Shown here in pieces: positions 45,839-56,800 of a stretch of DNA of 64,000 bases. Both the position numbers and the translations under genes were made by a program. The stretch spans positions 14,074,001 to 14,138,000 of the forward strand of contig BTRK01000004.1 in NCBI GenBank assembly GCA_036245805.1, given 5' to 3'. Each line of letters starts with the position of its first letter. Within the stretch, counting starts at the first letter, position 1. The stretch is from Pristionchus mayeri. Taxonomy: Eukaryota; Nematoda; Chromadorea; Rhabditida; Neodiplogasteridae. Below the pieces are notes generated by a model. That model ran no database searches. It was given only the letters and a program-made list of their open reading frames with translations, and had not been told where the DNA came from.

Positions 45839-47560
45839 GTCAAAATGAAGAGGTGAAATGAAGACTTCATTTCACTCTCCACAGTCGATCTGCTCGGCGT
45901 CATTCTTCATTGAAGAGGGGGTGATCGGTGCCCTCTTCAATGAAGAGGGGGAGGGAGTTCATTGAAGAGTCATCACGTTTTTTCACAAGAACAAAGCCTA
46001 CTCGATGCCGATTTGCATGGCGATTTAGCCTAAGACTGGGACGATGCATACCGATCAGACAAAGAAAAAAAAAAGAAGAAGAAAGGGTCATTTACATGGC
46101 CGGGAAAGATGACGAGCCATAGTCGGCTCGTGCAGTCTCCCCCCTCCTTTCCTTTCCTTTGGCTGTTTGTTTTTGCTGTTTGGCTCTTAATTTTTGTTGA
46201 TAACTTTCTTATTTTCACTTATCCACTGGTGGTGCCTAGTCGTGTCGTCTTTTCCCGTTGTTCTCCCCTGGAAATGCACTCCGGATCGGTCAAGTCAGGC
46301 CGAGCAGCGCTGAGAGCAGGTTTGTGATGATCTATTCATCTGTTTCATTAGAGTGATTGCTATATACGAGACTTGATGCTTATTCCTTAGAAAGCTGACG
46401 TCAGTGAGTGATCTTTGATCTTTCAGACTTCTTCTTACCCGCCCGTCCGTCGTTCTTTACTTCGGTCGCAATGTCTCCCGAACCGCAGAGAAGTCCGTTT
46501 GATCTTGGTTTATTATTATTTCATTCTAATAGCTGTTTATTTATTGTCCATTGATCTTTGATCTTTGATATTCACATCCATTTCAATCTCTATTCGCTGC
46601 GCTGCTACTGCCCTTGTCACGATGTTTCACGCAATCACTAAGAGGTACGTTTTCATCGACATTTTATTAACTTTTTGATCCTATAGTCTATCTTTGATTG
46701 TCCAGGGCGTTGTCTATTTTGATTCTCTTTAAGAAACGCGGAAGCTCTCTTGACAGTTGAAACGGATCGCCTTATCGAATGATGTCTCTGAAGGAGAAGT
46801 AGACCAGGAGAGTTATGTTGCTAATCCATTTCCTTTTTTCACCACTCTGTGTATGTGATTGCAGGATCGAAGATCCACGGGCGTGAGATGATTCCCTTAT
46901 TTTCCTTTGGCCAAGATCTCGCTAGGATGTCCTTGTACCCAGTAATTCCTGCCACTTCATTCCAAAGAACAGGCGGGTTTGGGGAAGGACTCCCTGGCTT
47001 GTTCTGAACTATCGAGAACCATCCTCGTGGCTCAGTCAAGATCTCGATCAAGAATCTTTACCTGTTGATTCTCTTCTCTCTACCCTCTCCGAATATGCCC
47101 TGATTCCCCCCTCCCCACCCCATCTTACTGGTCTGGGTACACCTGATCAGTCCGCCCCCTCCCACTATGTACGTCGCCCCCTCATTTTAGGATGATCTTT
47201 TTTGATTGTCCAACCCCATTTATTTCTTCCGCAAGACAGCAGATATGCCTATCTGTTGTGTGGGAGTCTCCCGGTAGTGGCTAGCTGAGGTAGGATCCCC
47301 CTATTTTGATGCATTCGTAGGATCCAAGCTTAGAACTTCCCAATTTGTAGGCAATATTCCGTATCTCGTTTATGGTATGCGATTGTCAAAGTTTGACGAT
47401 AAAATATTGATGCGTGCTAAAGATGCATCAAATTTTGTTAAATCAGCTCTTCATTGAAGAGCTTCCCACACCGCACCCTCTTCAATGAAGAGGGGAAATG
47501 GAGAGCAATAAAAGGCCTCTTCATTCTCCCCCCATCTCTTCATTTTGACAACCCTAATTT
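45839..47560. mobile_element. AGGGTTGTC-ended DNA element, copy 1
   Basis: Termini AGGGTTGTCAAAATGAAGAG and its complement at 47541-47560. Flanks contain ATTTTATT on both sides, compatible with an 8-bp duplication (hAT-like, inference). Internal TTCATTGAAGAG repeats occur near both ends. From 46099 to 46738 it carries the block that forms each inner arm of the element at 52541-55364. Confidence 0.65.
46855..47193 (+). pseudogene. Degraded coding fragment inside copy 1
   Basis: Coding-like sequence after a GATTGCAG acceptor: REMIPLFSFGQDLARMSLYP, then after a shift LSQDLDQESLPVDSLLSTLS and a Pro-rich end at TGA. Family not recognised; likely element-encoded. Confidence 0.4.
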
Positions 47561-47999
47561 TATTACTGATTTCTTATGAATAATCTTCGCATTTGCAAAA
47601 TCCGTGGAAAACCCTTGCTGAATGCATCGCAAAGTGCATTTATAAAATAGAGGTACTAAATAAAATAGAGGTAAAGGCGATACGCAGACGGAATATTGGG
47701 CATAGAAAGAGCGTGAAGATCATCGCTCATTGTATGAAAAGAACCGATTAAAGAGCTAAACTGCGATTTCTGAATCATGTCACGAACAAAGAAGGTTGCA
47801 AAAAGAGAGCGTGCGCAGTTTCTTTTGACTCGATCAGTCGATCAATTCATGGTTCCGCTTCTTTAAAGCTGTTCGTGCAACCGCTTCTTCAAGGGACAAA
47901 CAATCACGGTTTAAGCGTCTCTCAGCACACTTTGTATTTCTTTTCTTGCTGATCACATCTATTCGCCCACTCGAAGCTGATCGAGTGCTCATTAGATCA

Positions 48000-48008
48000 C
48001 TATAAAAG
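48000..48008 (+). promoter_or_regulatory. TATA box of the 55-aa peptide gene
   Basis: TATAAAAGC lies about 40 bases before the ATG at 48042, followed by a G run. The spacing suits a core promoter with a very short 5' leader. Confidence 0.6.
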
Positions 48009-48041
48009 CGGGGGGGGGGGTGAAATTAAAATCACTTAGCA

Positions 48042-48935
48042 ATGCTCTTCCGATCACTCTTCGCTCTCTTATGCCTTGTGTTGGCTACTGTAGCTTACCG
48101 TAAGTATTCTAAAATTTACACTTCGTAATTCGGATTATCGTCTTTTCATTTGCCACACTGTCTCTCCATTCGACCTGTGAAGTGGACGATTACCCGAATT
48201 TAGAACTCTACTAAACTTCTATAGTTCTATGTGGGATTGGCAACTCGAGAGAAGGCAGCGAACCGGCTATGCCCTCCCCCTCGATGAAATCCGAGGAGGG
48301 AGAGGCGTAGTGGGATCACACCTTCTTCTAGTATTGCCGACCCAAGATCTGGAACTTTACCGATGCATTTTAACTCTTTTTCGACACTGATATGCCACGT
48401 TTAAACTACGTATTTGTTAATCAGCTGCCGTCTACGTTCCTCCCCACTTCCACGGCCCTCATTTTCATGGTCCGGCCAATTACCACCCGCCCGTTGTCCA
48501 CAGAACTGTGTAAGCATAGTGACTTTTAGTTCACATTTTTCATTTAAGCTAGTTAACCAATTAATTTTTCTCTTCCAAAAATACTTAAATAATCAATAAT
48601 GCGACTGATAGTTAGACTTTTATTTTGCAATTATACAAATATTTGCTTCTCACTAAACAAATATTTGTTTACGAGGCAAATATTTGATTCATCGAATAAC
48701 AAACAAAATGAGCGGTCATCGAGAGAATGGATAGACGATAAATCGCCTCGTCCCGTCTCGTCTCACTCTCGATGTTCAATGTAAAATGAATCAAATATTT
48801 GCTTGATAAACAAATATTTGGTTCGCCGGTTAACAACTATTTGAACTGGAAAATAAACAACTATTTGTTTAACTTTGAAAGTCAGTGATTAATTAATGGT
48901 TTTATTTCAGGGTCGTCAACACATACAGAGGCTGA
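48042..48935 (+). CDS. Secreted His/Pro-rich peptide precursor, 55 aa
   Basis: Three exons (48042-48099, 48425-48509, 48911-48935) in agreeing phase encode 55 aa. The signal peptide is MLFRSLFALLCLVLATVAYP. The mature part of about 36 aa carries a tandem HFHGP-HFHGP unit, YHPP and the C-terminus VVVNTYRG. The composition (H, P, G, Y, V) recalls nematode small secreted or neuropeptide-like/antimicrobial peptides and cuticle-associated peptides, but no family is recognised. A C-terminal Gly could be amidated (inference). A TATA box precedes it and the second intron holds a palindrome cluster. Confidence 0.75.
48117..48215. repeat. Short MITE-like palindrome in intron 1
   Basis: TAATTCGGATTATCGTCTTT at the left and GACGATTACCCGAATTTAGA at the right form inverted ends about 95 bp apart. 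Same end motif as several other intronic sites in the window. Confidence 0.55.
48630..48872. repeat. Cluster of AAATATTTG palindromes
   Basis: At least five AAATATTTG motifs, several as CAAATATTTG, at about 48636-48690 and 48790-48825, with AACAACTATTTG variants to 48868, arranged partly as an inverted repeat in intron 2 of the 55-aa peptide gene. Confidence 0.6.
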
Positions 48936-49864
48936 GTGATTTGCTAGCATGCCGATGTATTCCTCACTTCATGCAATTCATCGGAACGATGACCTGTACA
49001 CATTCGTCACGATTTCCACTCTGTTCTGATTAATATTTTTTCCGGTTCGATTTTCTCACATGATTATTTATAAATGGGCAACATTACATATTGTTCTTCT
49101 TCAGTACATGAGAAAAATTGTTTATCTTCAGATATATATTTTGCATTTTCACACAAACTAGCGCGGAACTACATCATTCCATGCGTTAAGAGACCCTCCA
49201 CCAGAGAACGTAACAACTGTACAGGGGTCCTCGGATGGCTAAAAATTCGATAATTCCCATACTTTTTTTCTGAAGTGGGGGTCCCGAGTGCTGATCGCCG
49301 GCAGCAACGACTAAGGTCTGGGGTCGATTTTGAAAAAGTTTCTGGCACCACCCACTTATGGGGTCGAAAAATTTACTTTCTCAAAAACATCTGGAAAATA
49401 GATTTTCTGGCGTATTTTCACGCGTAGAAAACGAATTTCAACATTATTCTGCGAGACAATGTGATTGGAAAAAGATAGGGGCGAAAAACTGAAAATATCG
49501 ATCCGAAAAGGTACATAAAGTGGCATAACTCCATTTCAAAAAAAAGTATTTTGGGTGATTGATATTTTCAGAATCTACTAGTGGTAGCCCATCTACTGTA
49601 ATTTTTCTAGAATTTTAAATGTGTATATATGTCGACTTTTGTGAGACAGAACTTGGACACCTAGTACAAAATTGTGGAAATATGGAATAGTTAACTCTCA
49701 CCTACGGACCCTACAAATCCGAAACCAGCAAAAAACCTAACGGGACTTATGAAAATAACATTTTGAATTCGTTCGAAGCTTTTCGAAGCTTCATGGGTCT
49801 CGATAATTGGAAATTCCAAAATATGAGATTTTGCTCTCAATGTGACGAGAATGGGAATTTATTT

Positions 49865-50425
49865 TGCATTTATATCTACTTGAAATCAATTCAAATGCAG
49901 TGTGGCGTCAATGATATGAAATATTCTCACTGTTAGAAGTGTTTGCAAGGGTATCTAAGAACTGGCTGATGATTCACTACCATGAAATATCGCAATTGCG
50001 ACCAAAATTCTCGCATTTTTGAGTTATTCTCATTTGTATGAAGTTTTTGTGAGTTTTTATTATCAAATTCGGATTCAGCGAGTTAAAATACATTATAAAC
50101 ACTTTTTAAAGTACAAATTTATTTTCGATATTTTCGAAAAATCGATTTTTATCTTTTGTTGTAAAAGTTCACAAAAACAATACTTATTGTGTATTTTAAC
50201 TCGCTGAATCCGAATTTGATAATAAAAACTCACAAAAACTTCATACAAATGAGAATAACTCAAAAATGCGAGAATTTTGGTCGCAATTGCGATATTTCAT
50301 GGTAGTGAATCATCAGCCAGTTCTTAGATACCCTTGCAAACACTTCTAACAGTGAGAATATTTCATATCATTGACGCCACACTGCATTTGAATTGATTTC
50401 AAGTAGATATAAATGCAAAATAAAT
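49865..50425. repeat. Foldback element, about 560 bp
   Basis: Arms of about 220 bp centred near 50145 (GAACTGGCTGATGATTCACT on the left and its complement at about 50305). Its right end meets the palindrome arm at about 50430 and explains why that arm is shorter than its mirror. Between 48936 and 49865 I see no gene. Confidence 0.85.
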
Positions 50426-51401
50426 TAGCAATTTGGATTGATCGCATCATTTTCAATGCATGCTACACAAATTGCCTATAAAAATTTCCTATCATATGAA
50501 GAGATAAAAATGAGTTGATGACCTGTGACTTCGTAGTTGAGAAGAAGCTTACTGGATACTATCCCGGCCTTCTAAATCGCTGCGTGGCAGCACTACGAAA
50601 CTCTAGCTTTTCAATGTGTTTTGAAATTTTTTACAGATTTTGACTCTTCCGAATGTTGCAACCTATTCTAAACAATTTAAAACTAATTATCTTAGTCAAT
50701 TGAGTTTCAGAAATTAGTTAATATCGTAAATAAAACGAAAAAATGACAAAATAGAATATATGCAAAATCGAATATATTGCTTTTTTCATAATTCTTCTTG
50801 ATCCTTGCAAGATTCATTTACTTTTGATGCATCATAGTAACAGTGAGTCCCTCTCCTTCTTAATAAATTAGGAATTGCAAACTTTATTTTGAAAAGGAGA
50901 AGAAAATTCCGAAAGTGGGGTCAGAAAATCAACGTTTTGACACAGTACGTCATCATTACACAACTTATTCCTGCAGTGAATGTTGAAAACAATAAATCAG
51001 AGATAGATGTTTTATATGAAACATATCATTACGAAAATCGCGTTGTAACTTACTTGGGAAAATAAAAAGAAAAAAAACGACAAGACTTATTGGACACCCT
51101 AATATAAATAATGAATCTGCTAAAATCTCGTGTACATCAATGTTACCATGCCAACGACTTCCAGCGAAGCGTAATAGTAAAGCATTCCCCCCTCTCTAAT
51201 TGCATGTGAGGCCTTTTCATGAACACATTTACTTTGTTGTCTCTACAAATTGGTAAATTTACCGTTCAGATAAAGTGAGTCCTCTCTGGCTGGCTTCTCT
51301 AATACGTTGGTTTCTAGTGAAGAGCTTCTTGAATGATATAATAGTCGTAAGTTCACAGGATACAATAAGGAACTAAATCATTAGTTCGTGATGCCATTCA
51401 C

Positions 51402-52207
51402 ATGTAGGCCGATACCCCAACTATCGAAGTATACAGTATTTCAGACGGATTCGCAGCCGTACAATAAATCACTGTTCGCTCATTTCCGAAGTAGGATGCT
51501 TGAACTGCCCAGAAGAAAACGGCAGCAAGAATCTGTGAAACTTTCGACTACTTCATTTTGAACGGGCATCAGCTCACATGCGCTGCATTTAGTACATGCC
51601 CCACAAAACCACTAGATCCCTCGTATTTGCCTAAATTTTTCGAAGCTCGATACCGCTCAGCAGCCATTGCCATTTGCGAGAATATCGAACCTGGAGTGGA
51701 AAATATAATACGAATTTTAGGTCCATTGAAATACCGTAAACTGCCGTTATCTCAGGAGCCCGAATAAGGATACACGTAGACGATTTCATCAGAATATCCG
51801 CGGGTGTGCTTCACAAAAATGGATTTTGACATACCTCAAATCAGACACACCTCACAGAGAGATGCGAATGTAGAGTAATCGAGCTGTTAGCAAGCCATGC
51901 GACGTTCAAAACGAATGTCCAAAAGCAGTGCATGTTCATCAGCAAAGTCAGCGATTTGTGCGCAAGATTCCTTCTAATTCTGTTAAAAATTAAAAATGAA
52001 TGATGTGTTGAAAAAGCAAACACGTGTTACCGTCTCTTCCATTCCATATGCAAAAGCATGACAATTCCAATAAGCCCGAAGATAATGTGAATGCCCAAAA
52101 CCTGACGAAATTGATCGATGGAAACAGAGGATGGAAACAGAGGAAAAACTCACGAATTTGAAGAATGAGCTTCCAGCTAAGACGGCAGCATCATCGTTGA
52201 TCCTCAT
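51402..52207 (-). CDS. sra/sre-like chemoreceptor, left palindrome copy, partial
   Basis: Mirror of the gene at 55693-56498 (exons 52154-52207, 52031-52101, 51851-51979, 51735-51808, 51596-51690, 51402-51532). It carries the same motifs and stops after the TM4-loop exon; later exons are not found before the mariner-like remnant at about 51099. Probably non-functional for that reason. Confidence 0.65.
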
Positions 52208-52605
52208 GTTACAACAATCACTTTTCTTTTCTGAATCGACTGCAGCAACGAAAAGATTATTCCCACGCATGGTAGAAGAAAATGATTGTTTACTGTGAAT
52301 TATTGACAGATTATCAGTGGTAACTTGCAGAAAAACATGAAAAAATACATGCTAATTTGTTGCTAGTGATAGAGGGGTTGGACAGGATCAAGAACACTAA
52401 TTAGAGTTGGCGTAATAATGGTCGCCTTCTCTGATTCTCACTGTTCAATGTTCTTGTAAAACTCGTGAGGTAATTACTGATTGAATCATCGTAATCCCGT
52501 GAAAGGTTCACTAATTATATGACGCCTGCACATTTTATTTAGGGTTGTCAAAATGAAGAGGTGAAATGAAGACTTCATTTAACTCTCCACAGTCGATCTG
52601 CCCGG

Positions 52606-53030
52606 GTCCCTACCAAAATGTCCCCCCTCTCCCCCTGGCAGTACCCTCCTCTCTCCTCAAATTTTGTAGTTTTAATTACATAACTTAATTAATTTTGGTT
52701 AAAAAGCTTCGCTCTTTCTTGATTATTAAAGCGCTTGAGCTGTTCTATCTTTTGCATTTTGATGCCTAAGAGCTCAGATTCACAGGAACTTCGCTATGCT
52801 ATCAAATGTAGTAATTATCGCATTTGATAGTGTAGCGAAGTTCCTGTGAATCTGAGCTCTTAGGCATCAACATGCAAAAGATAGAACTGCTCAAGCTCTT
52901 TAATAATCAAGAAAGAGTGAAGCTTTTTAACCAAAATTAATTAAGTTATGTAATTAAAACTCCAAAATTTGAGGAGAGAGGAGGGTACTGCCAGGGGGAG
53001 AGGGGGGACATTTTGGTAGGGACCCGCCGG
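52606..53030. repeat. Foldback MITE, left copy
   Basis: GGGTCCCTACCAAAATGTCC at one end and its complement at the other; perfect-looking hairpin with centre near 52813. The inverse-oriented sister is at 54874-55297. Confidence 0.85.
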
Positions 53031-53565
53031 GAAAGATGACGAGCCATAGTCGGCTCGTGCAGTCTCCCCCCTCCTTTCCTTTCCTTTGGCTGTTTGTTTT
53101 TGCTGTTTGGCTCTTAATTTTTGTTGATAACTTTCTTATTTTCACTTATCCACTGGTGGTGCCTAGTCGTGTCGTCTTTTCCCGTTGTTCTCCCCTGGAA
53201 ATGCACTCCGGATCGGTCAAGTCAGGCCGAGCAGCGCTGAGAGCAGGTTTGTGATGATCTATTTATCTGTTTCATTAGAGTGATTGCTATATACGAGACT
53301 TGATGCTTATTCCTTAGAAAGCTGACGTCAGTGAGTGATCTTTGATCTTTCAGACTTCTTCTTACCCGCCCGTCCGTCGTTCTTTACTCCGGTCGCAATG
53401 TCTCCCGAACCGCAGAGAAGTCCGTTTGATCTTGGTTTATTATTAATTCATTCTAATAGCTGTTTATTTATTGTCCATTGATCTTTGATCTTTGATATTC
53501 ACATCCATTTCAATCTCTATTCGCTGCGCTGCTACTGCCCTTGTCACGATGTTTCACGCAATCAC

Positions 53566-53631
53566 TAAGAGGTACGTTTTCATCGACATTTTATTAACTT
53601 TTTGATCCTATAGTCTATCTTTGATTGTCCA
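53566..53631 (+). promoter_or_regulatory. Possible leader exon and intron in the inner arm
   Basis: ATG TTT CAC GCA ATC ACT AAG AG (53549-53571) is followed by GTACGT, an intron-like stretch and TTGTCCAG at about 53624-53631. The same block is present in all three copies of the arm. It could be a first exon of the element gene; not proven. Confidence 0.4.
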
Positions 53632-53727
53632 GGGCGTTGTCTATTTTGATTCTCTTTCATAGGATAGTCGCGTCCAATATTCCTCTCTTTTTGAGATTAG
53701 TCATCCCTTCTAGTCGACAATCAATAG

Positions 53728-54249
53728 ATGGCCTTGCTTTCTTCCTCCGATTTGGAGCATGCCGGCAAGGATTTCTACCGCCTACACTTCAACAACATTC
53801 CCCAACGCGACTGCGTTCGTTCCTCCAAGCTCTTCCAGGAGTTGTTCGATGCATCGTATAGACACGACCCCTCGGAGAAACTTGATCGCAATCATCCCTG
53901 CTACCATTCCTTCTACCTGGTAGACGGATACTTTCTCCCTCAGGACAAGACCGACCGTTACTTCATGAACACCCAATCAACTATTTTCACATCTTTGGAG
54001 CTTCTTTATCGAGAGATTGAGAAACTCCAGACCGATATGATCACCATCCACGAGTCTATCAAGTATCTCGCCTCTCTCCATTCCCCTCTTCAGTCATCGA
54101 TCGATGCATTTTCCAAGAAACTCGTCGAAATGGCTGGATCTTCAGCGACAAAGGTACCAGCCAAGGGAATGCAATCCTTCCCTCTTGCTTCCCTCTCAAA
54201 AAGAGAGGAATATTGGACGCGACTATCCAATGAAAGAGAATCAAAATAG
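53728..54249 (+). CDS. 173-aa ORF of unknown family in the palindrome centre
   Basis: Uninterrupted ORF with coding-like codon use (many C-ending codons). It begins MALLSSSDLEHAGKDFYRL. The central part is HPCYHSFYLVDGYFLPQD, then an amphipathic helical stretch (LELLYREIEKLQTDMITIHE) and a basic, Ser-rich tail whose last 17 or so codons lie inside the inverted arm. No transposase DDE, RT or integrase motif is seen. The coiled-coil-like helix suggests a structural or gag-like role, but this is a guess. Not found in copy 1. Confidence 0.55.
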   Translation: MALLSSSDLEHAGKDFYRLHFNNIPQRDCVRSSKLFQELFDASYRHDPSEKLDRNHPCYHSFYLVDGYFLPQDKTDRYFMNTQSTIFTSLELLYREIEKLQTDMITIHESIKYLASLHSPLQSSIDAFSKKLVEMAGSSATKVPAKGMQSFPLASLSKREEYWTRLSNERESK

Positions 54250-54873
54250 ACAACGCCCTGGACAATCAAAGATAGACTATAGGATCAAAAAGTTAATAAA
54301 ATGTCGATGAAAACGTACCTCTTAGTGATTGCGTGAAACATCGTGACAAGGGCAGTAGCAGCGCAGCGAATAGAGATTGAAATGGATGTGAATATCAAAG
54401 ATCAAAGATCAATGGACAATAAATAAACAGCTATTAGAATGAAATAATAATAAACCAAGATCAAACGGACTTCTCTGCGGTTCGGGAGACATTGTGACCG
54501 GAGTAAAGAACGACGGACGGGCGGGTAAGAAGAAGTCTGAAAGATCAAAGATCACTCACTGACGTCAGCTTTCTAAGGAATAAGCATCAAGTCTCGTATA
54601 TAGCAATCACTCTAATGAAACAGATGAATAGATCATCACAAACCTGCTCTCAGCGCTGCTCGGCCTGACTTGACCGATCCGGAGTGCATTTCCAGGGGAG
54701 AACAACGGGAAAAGACGACACGACTAGGCACCACCAGTGGATAAGTGAAAATAAGAAAGTTATCAACAAAAATTAAGAGCCAAACAGCAAAAACAAACAG
54801 CCAAAGGAGAGGAAAGGAAAGGAAAGGAGGGGGGAGACTGCACGAGCCGACTATGGCTCGTCATCTTTCCCGG

Positions 54874-55297
54874 CGGGTCCCTACCAAAATGTCCCCCCTC
54901 TCCCCCTGGCAGTACCCTCCTCTCTCCTCAAATTTTGGAGTTTTAATTACATAACTTAATTAATTTTGGTTAAAAAGCTTCACTCTTTCTTGATTATTAA
55001 AGAGCTTGAGCAGTTCTATCTTTTGCATGTTGATGCCTAAGAGCTCAGATTCACAGGAACTTCGCTACACTATCAAATGCGATAATTACTACATTTGATA
55101 GCATAGCGAAGTTCCTGTGAATCTGAGCTCTTAGGCATCAAAATGCAAAAGATAGAACAGCTCAAGCGCTTTAATAATCAAGAAAGAGCGAAGCTTTTTA
55201 ACCAAAATTAATTAAGTTATGTAATTAAAACTACAAAATTTGAGGAGAGAGGAGGGTACTGCCAGGGGGAGAGGGGGGACATTTTGGTAGGGACCCG
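54874..55297. repeat. Foldback MITE, right copy
   Basis: Inverse-oriented copy of 52606-53030 in the opposite palindrome arm. Confidence 0.85.
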
Positions 55298-55692
55298 GGC
55301 AGATCGACTGTGGAGAGTTAAATGAAGTCTTCATTTCACGTCTTCATTTTGACAACCCTAAATAAAATGTGCAGGCGTCATATAATTAGTGAACCTTTCA
55401 CGGGATTACGATGATTCAATCAGTAATTACCTCACGAGTTTTACAAGAACATTGAACAGTGAGAATCAGAGAAGGCGACCATTATTACGCCAACTCTAAT
55501 TAGTGTTCTTGATCCTGTCCAACCCCTCTATCACTAGCAACAAATTAGCATGTATTTTTTCATGTTTTTCTGCAAGTTACCACTGATAATCTGTCAATAA
55601 TTCACAGTAAACAATCATTTTCTTCTACCATGCGTGGGAATAATCTTTTCGTTGCTGCAGTCGATTCAGAAAAGAAAAGTGATTGTTGTAAC

Positions 55693-56498
55693 ATGAGGAT
55701 CAACGATGATGCTGCCGTCTTAGCTGGAAGCTCATTCTTCAAATTCGTGAGTTTTTCCTCTGTTTCCATCCTCTGTTTCCATCGATCAATTTCGTCAGGT
55801 TTTGGGCATTCACATTATCTTCGGGCTTATTGGAATTGTCATGCTTTTGCATATGGAATGGAAGAGACGGTAACACGTGTTTGCTTTTTCAACACATCAT
55901 TCATTTTTAATTTTTAACAGAATTAGAAGGAATCTTGCGCACAAATCGCTGACTTTGCTGATGAACATGCACTGCTTTTGGACATTCGTTTTGAACGTCG
56001 CATGGCTTGTTAACAGCTCGATTACTCTACATTCGCATCTCTCTGTGAGGTGTGTCTGATTTGAGGTATGTCAAAATCCATTTTTGTGAAGCACACCCGC
56101 GGATATTCTGATGAAATCGTCTACGTGTATCCTTATTCGGGCTCCTGAGATAACGGCAGTTTACGGTATTTCAATGGACCTAAAATTCGTATTATATTTT
56201 CCACTCCAGGTTCGATATTCTCGCAAATGGCAATGGCTGCTGAGCGGTATCGAGCTTCGAAAAATTTAGGCAAATACGAGGGATCTAGTGGTTTTGTGGG
56301 GCATGTACTAAATGCAGCGCATGTGAGCTGATGCCCGTTCAAAATGAAGTAGTCGAAAGTTTCACAGATTCTTGCTGCCGTTTTCTTCTGGGCAGTTCAA
56401 GCATCCTACTTCGGAAATGAGCGAACAGTGATTCATTGTACGGCTGCGAATCCGTCTGAAATACTGTATACTTCGATAGTTGGGGTATCGGCCTACAT
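55693..56498 (+). CDS. sra/sre-like chemoreceptor, right palindrome copy, partial
   Basis: Exons 55693-55746, 55799-55869, 55921-56049, 56092-56165, 56210-56304 and 56368-56498 with agreeing phases. Start chosen at MRINDD because the paralogue at 58834 starts at the equivalent MSIYDD; an upstream in-frame ATG exists at 55630. Seen: TM1 IHIIFGLIGIVMLLHMEWKR; TM2 LLMNMHCFWTFVLNVAWLVN; TM3 with SQMAMAAERYRAS and GKYE (the ER-xx-(A)T/S...YE signature of sra/sre-type receptors); TM4 ILAAVFFWAVQASYF; and an extracellular Cys in VIHCTAANPSE. No TM5-7 exons are found; a mariner-like element follows at 56801. Confidence 0.7.
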
Positions 56499-56800
56499 GT
56501 GAATGGCATCACGAACTAATGATTTAGTTCCTTATTGTATCCTGTGAACTTACGACTATTATATCATTCAAGAAGCTCTTCACTAGAAACCAACGTATTA
56601 GAGAAGCCAGCCAGAGAGGACTCACTTTATCTGAACGGTAAATTTACCAATTTGTAGAGACAACAAAGTAAATGTGTTCATGAAAAGGCCTCACATGCAA
56701 TTAGAGAGGGGGGAATGCTTTACTATTACGCTTCGCTGGAAGTCGTTGGCATGGTAACATTGATGTACACGAGATTTTAGCAGATTCATTATTTATATTA

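Larger units (their letters stand above)
52541..55364. mobile_element. AGGGTTGTC-ended element, copy 2, at the palindrome axis
   Basis: AGGGTTGTCAAAATGAAGAG at 52541 and its complement at 55345-55364. Outside lie mirror-image flanks, not a simple target duplication. Inside are the two MITE copies (52606-53030, 54874-55297), inverted inner arms (53031-53695, 54200-54870) and a 173-codon ORF. Copy 1 at 45839-47560 shares the ends and the inner-arm block but not the ORF. Confidence 0.7.

Noticed and set aside
52954..54954. Frames beginning MKIRKLSTKIKSQTAKTNSQ in the inverted inner arms
   Set aside because: Low-complexity, repeated in each arm copy, with no conserved partner; treated as non-coding arm sequence.
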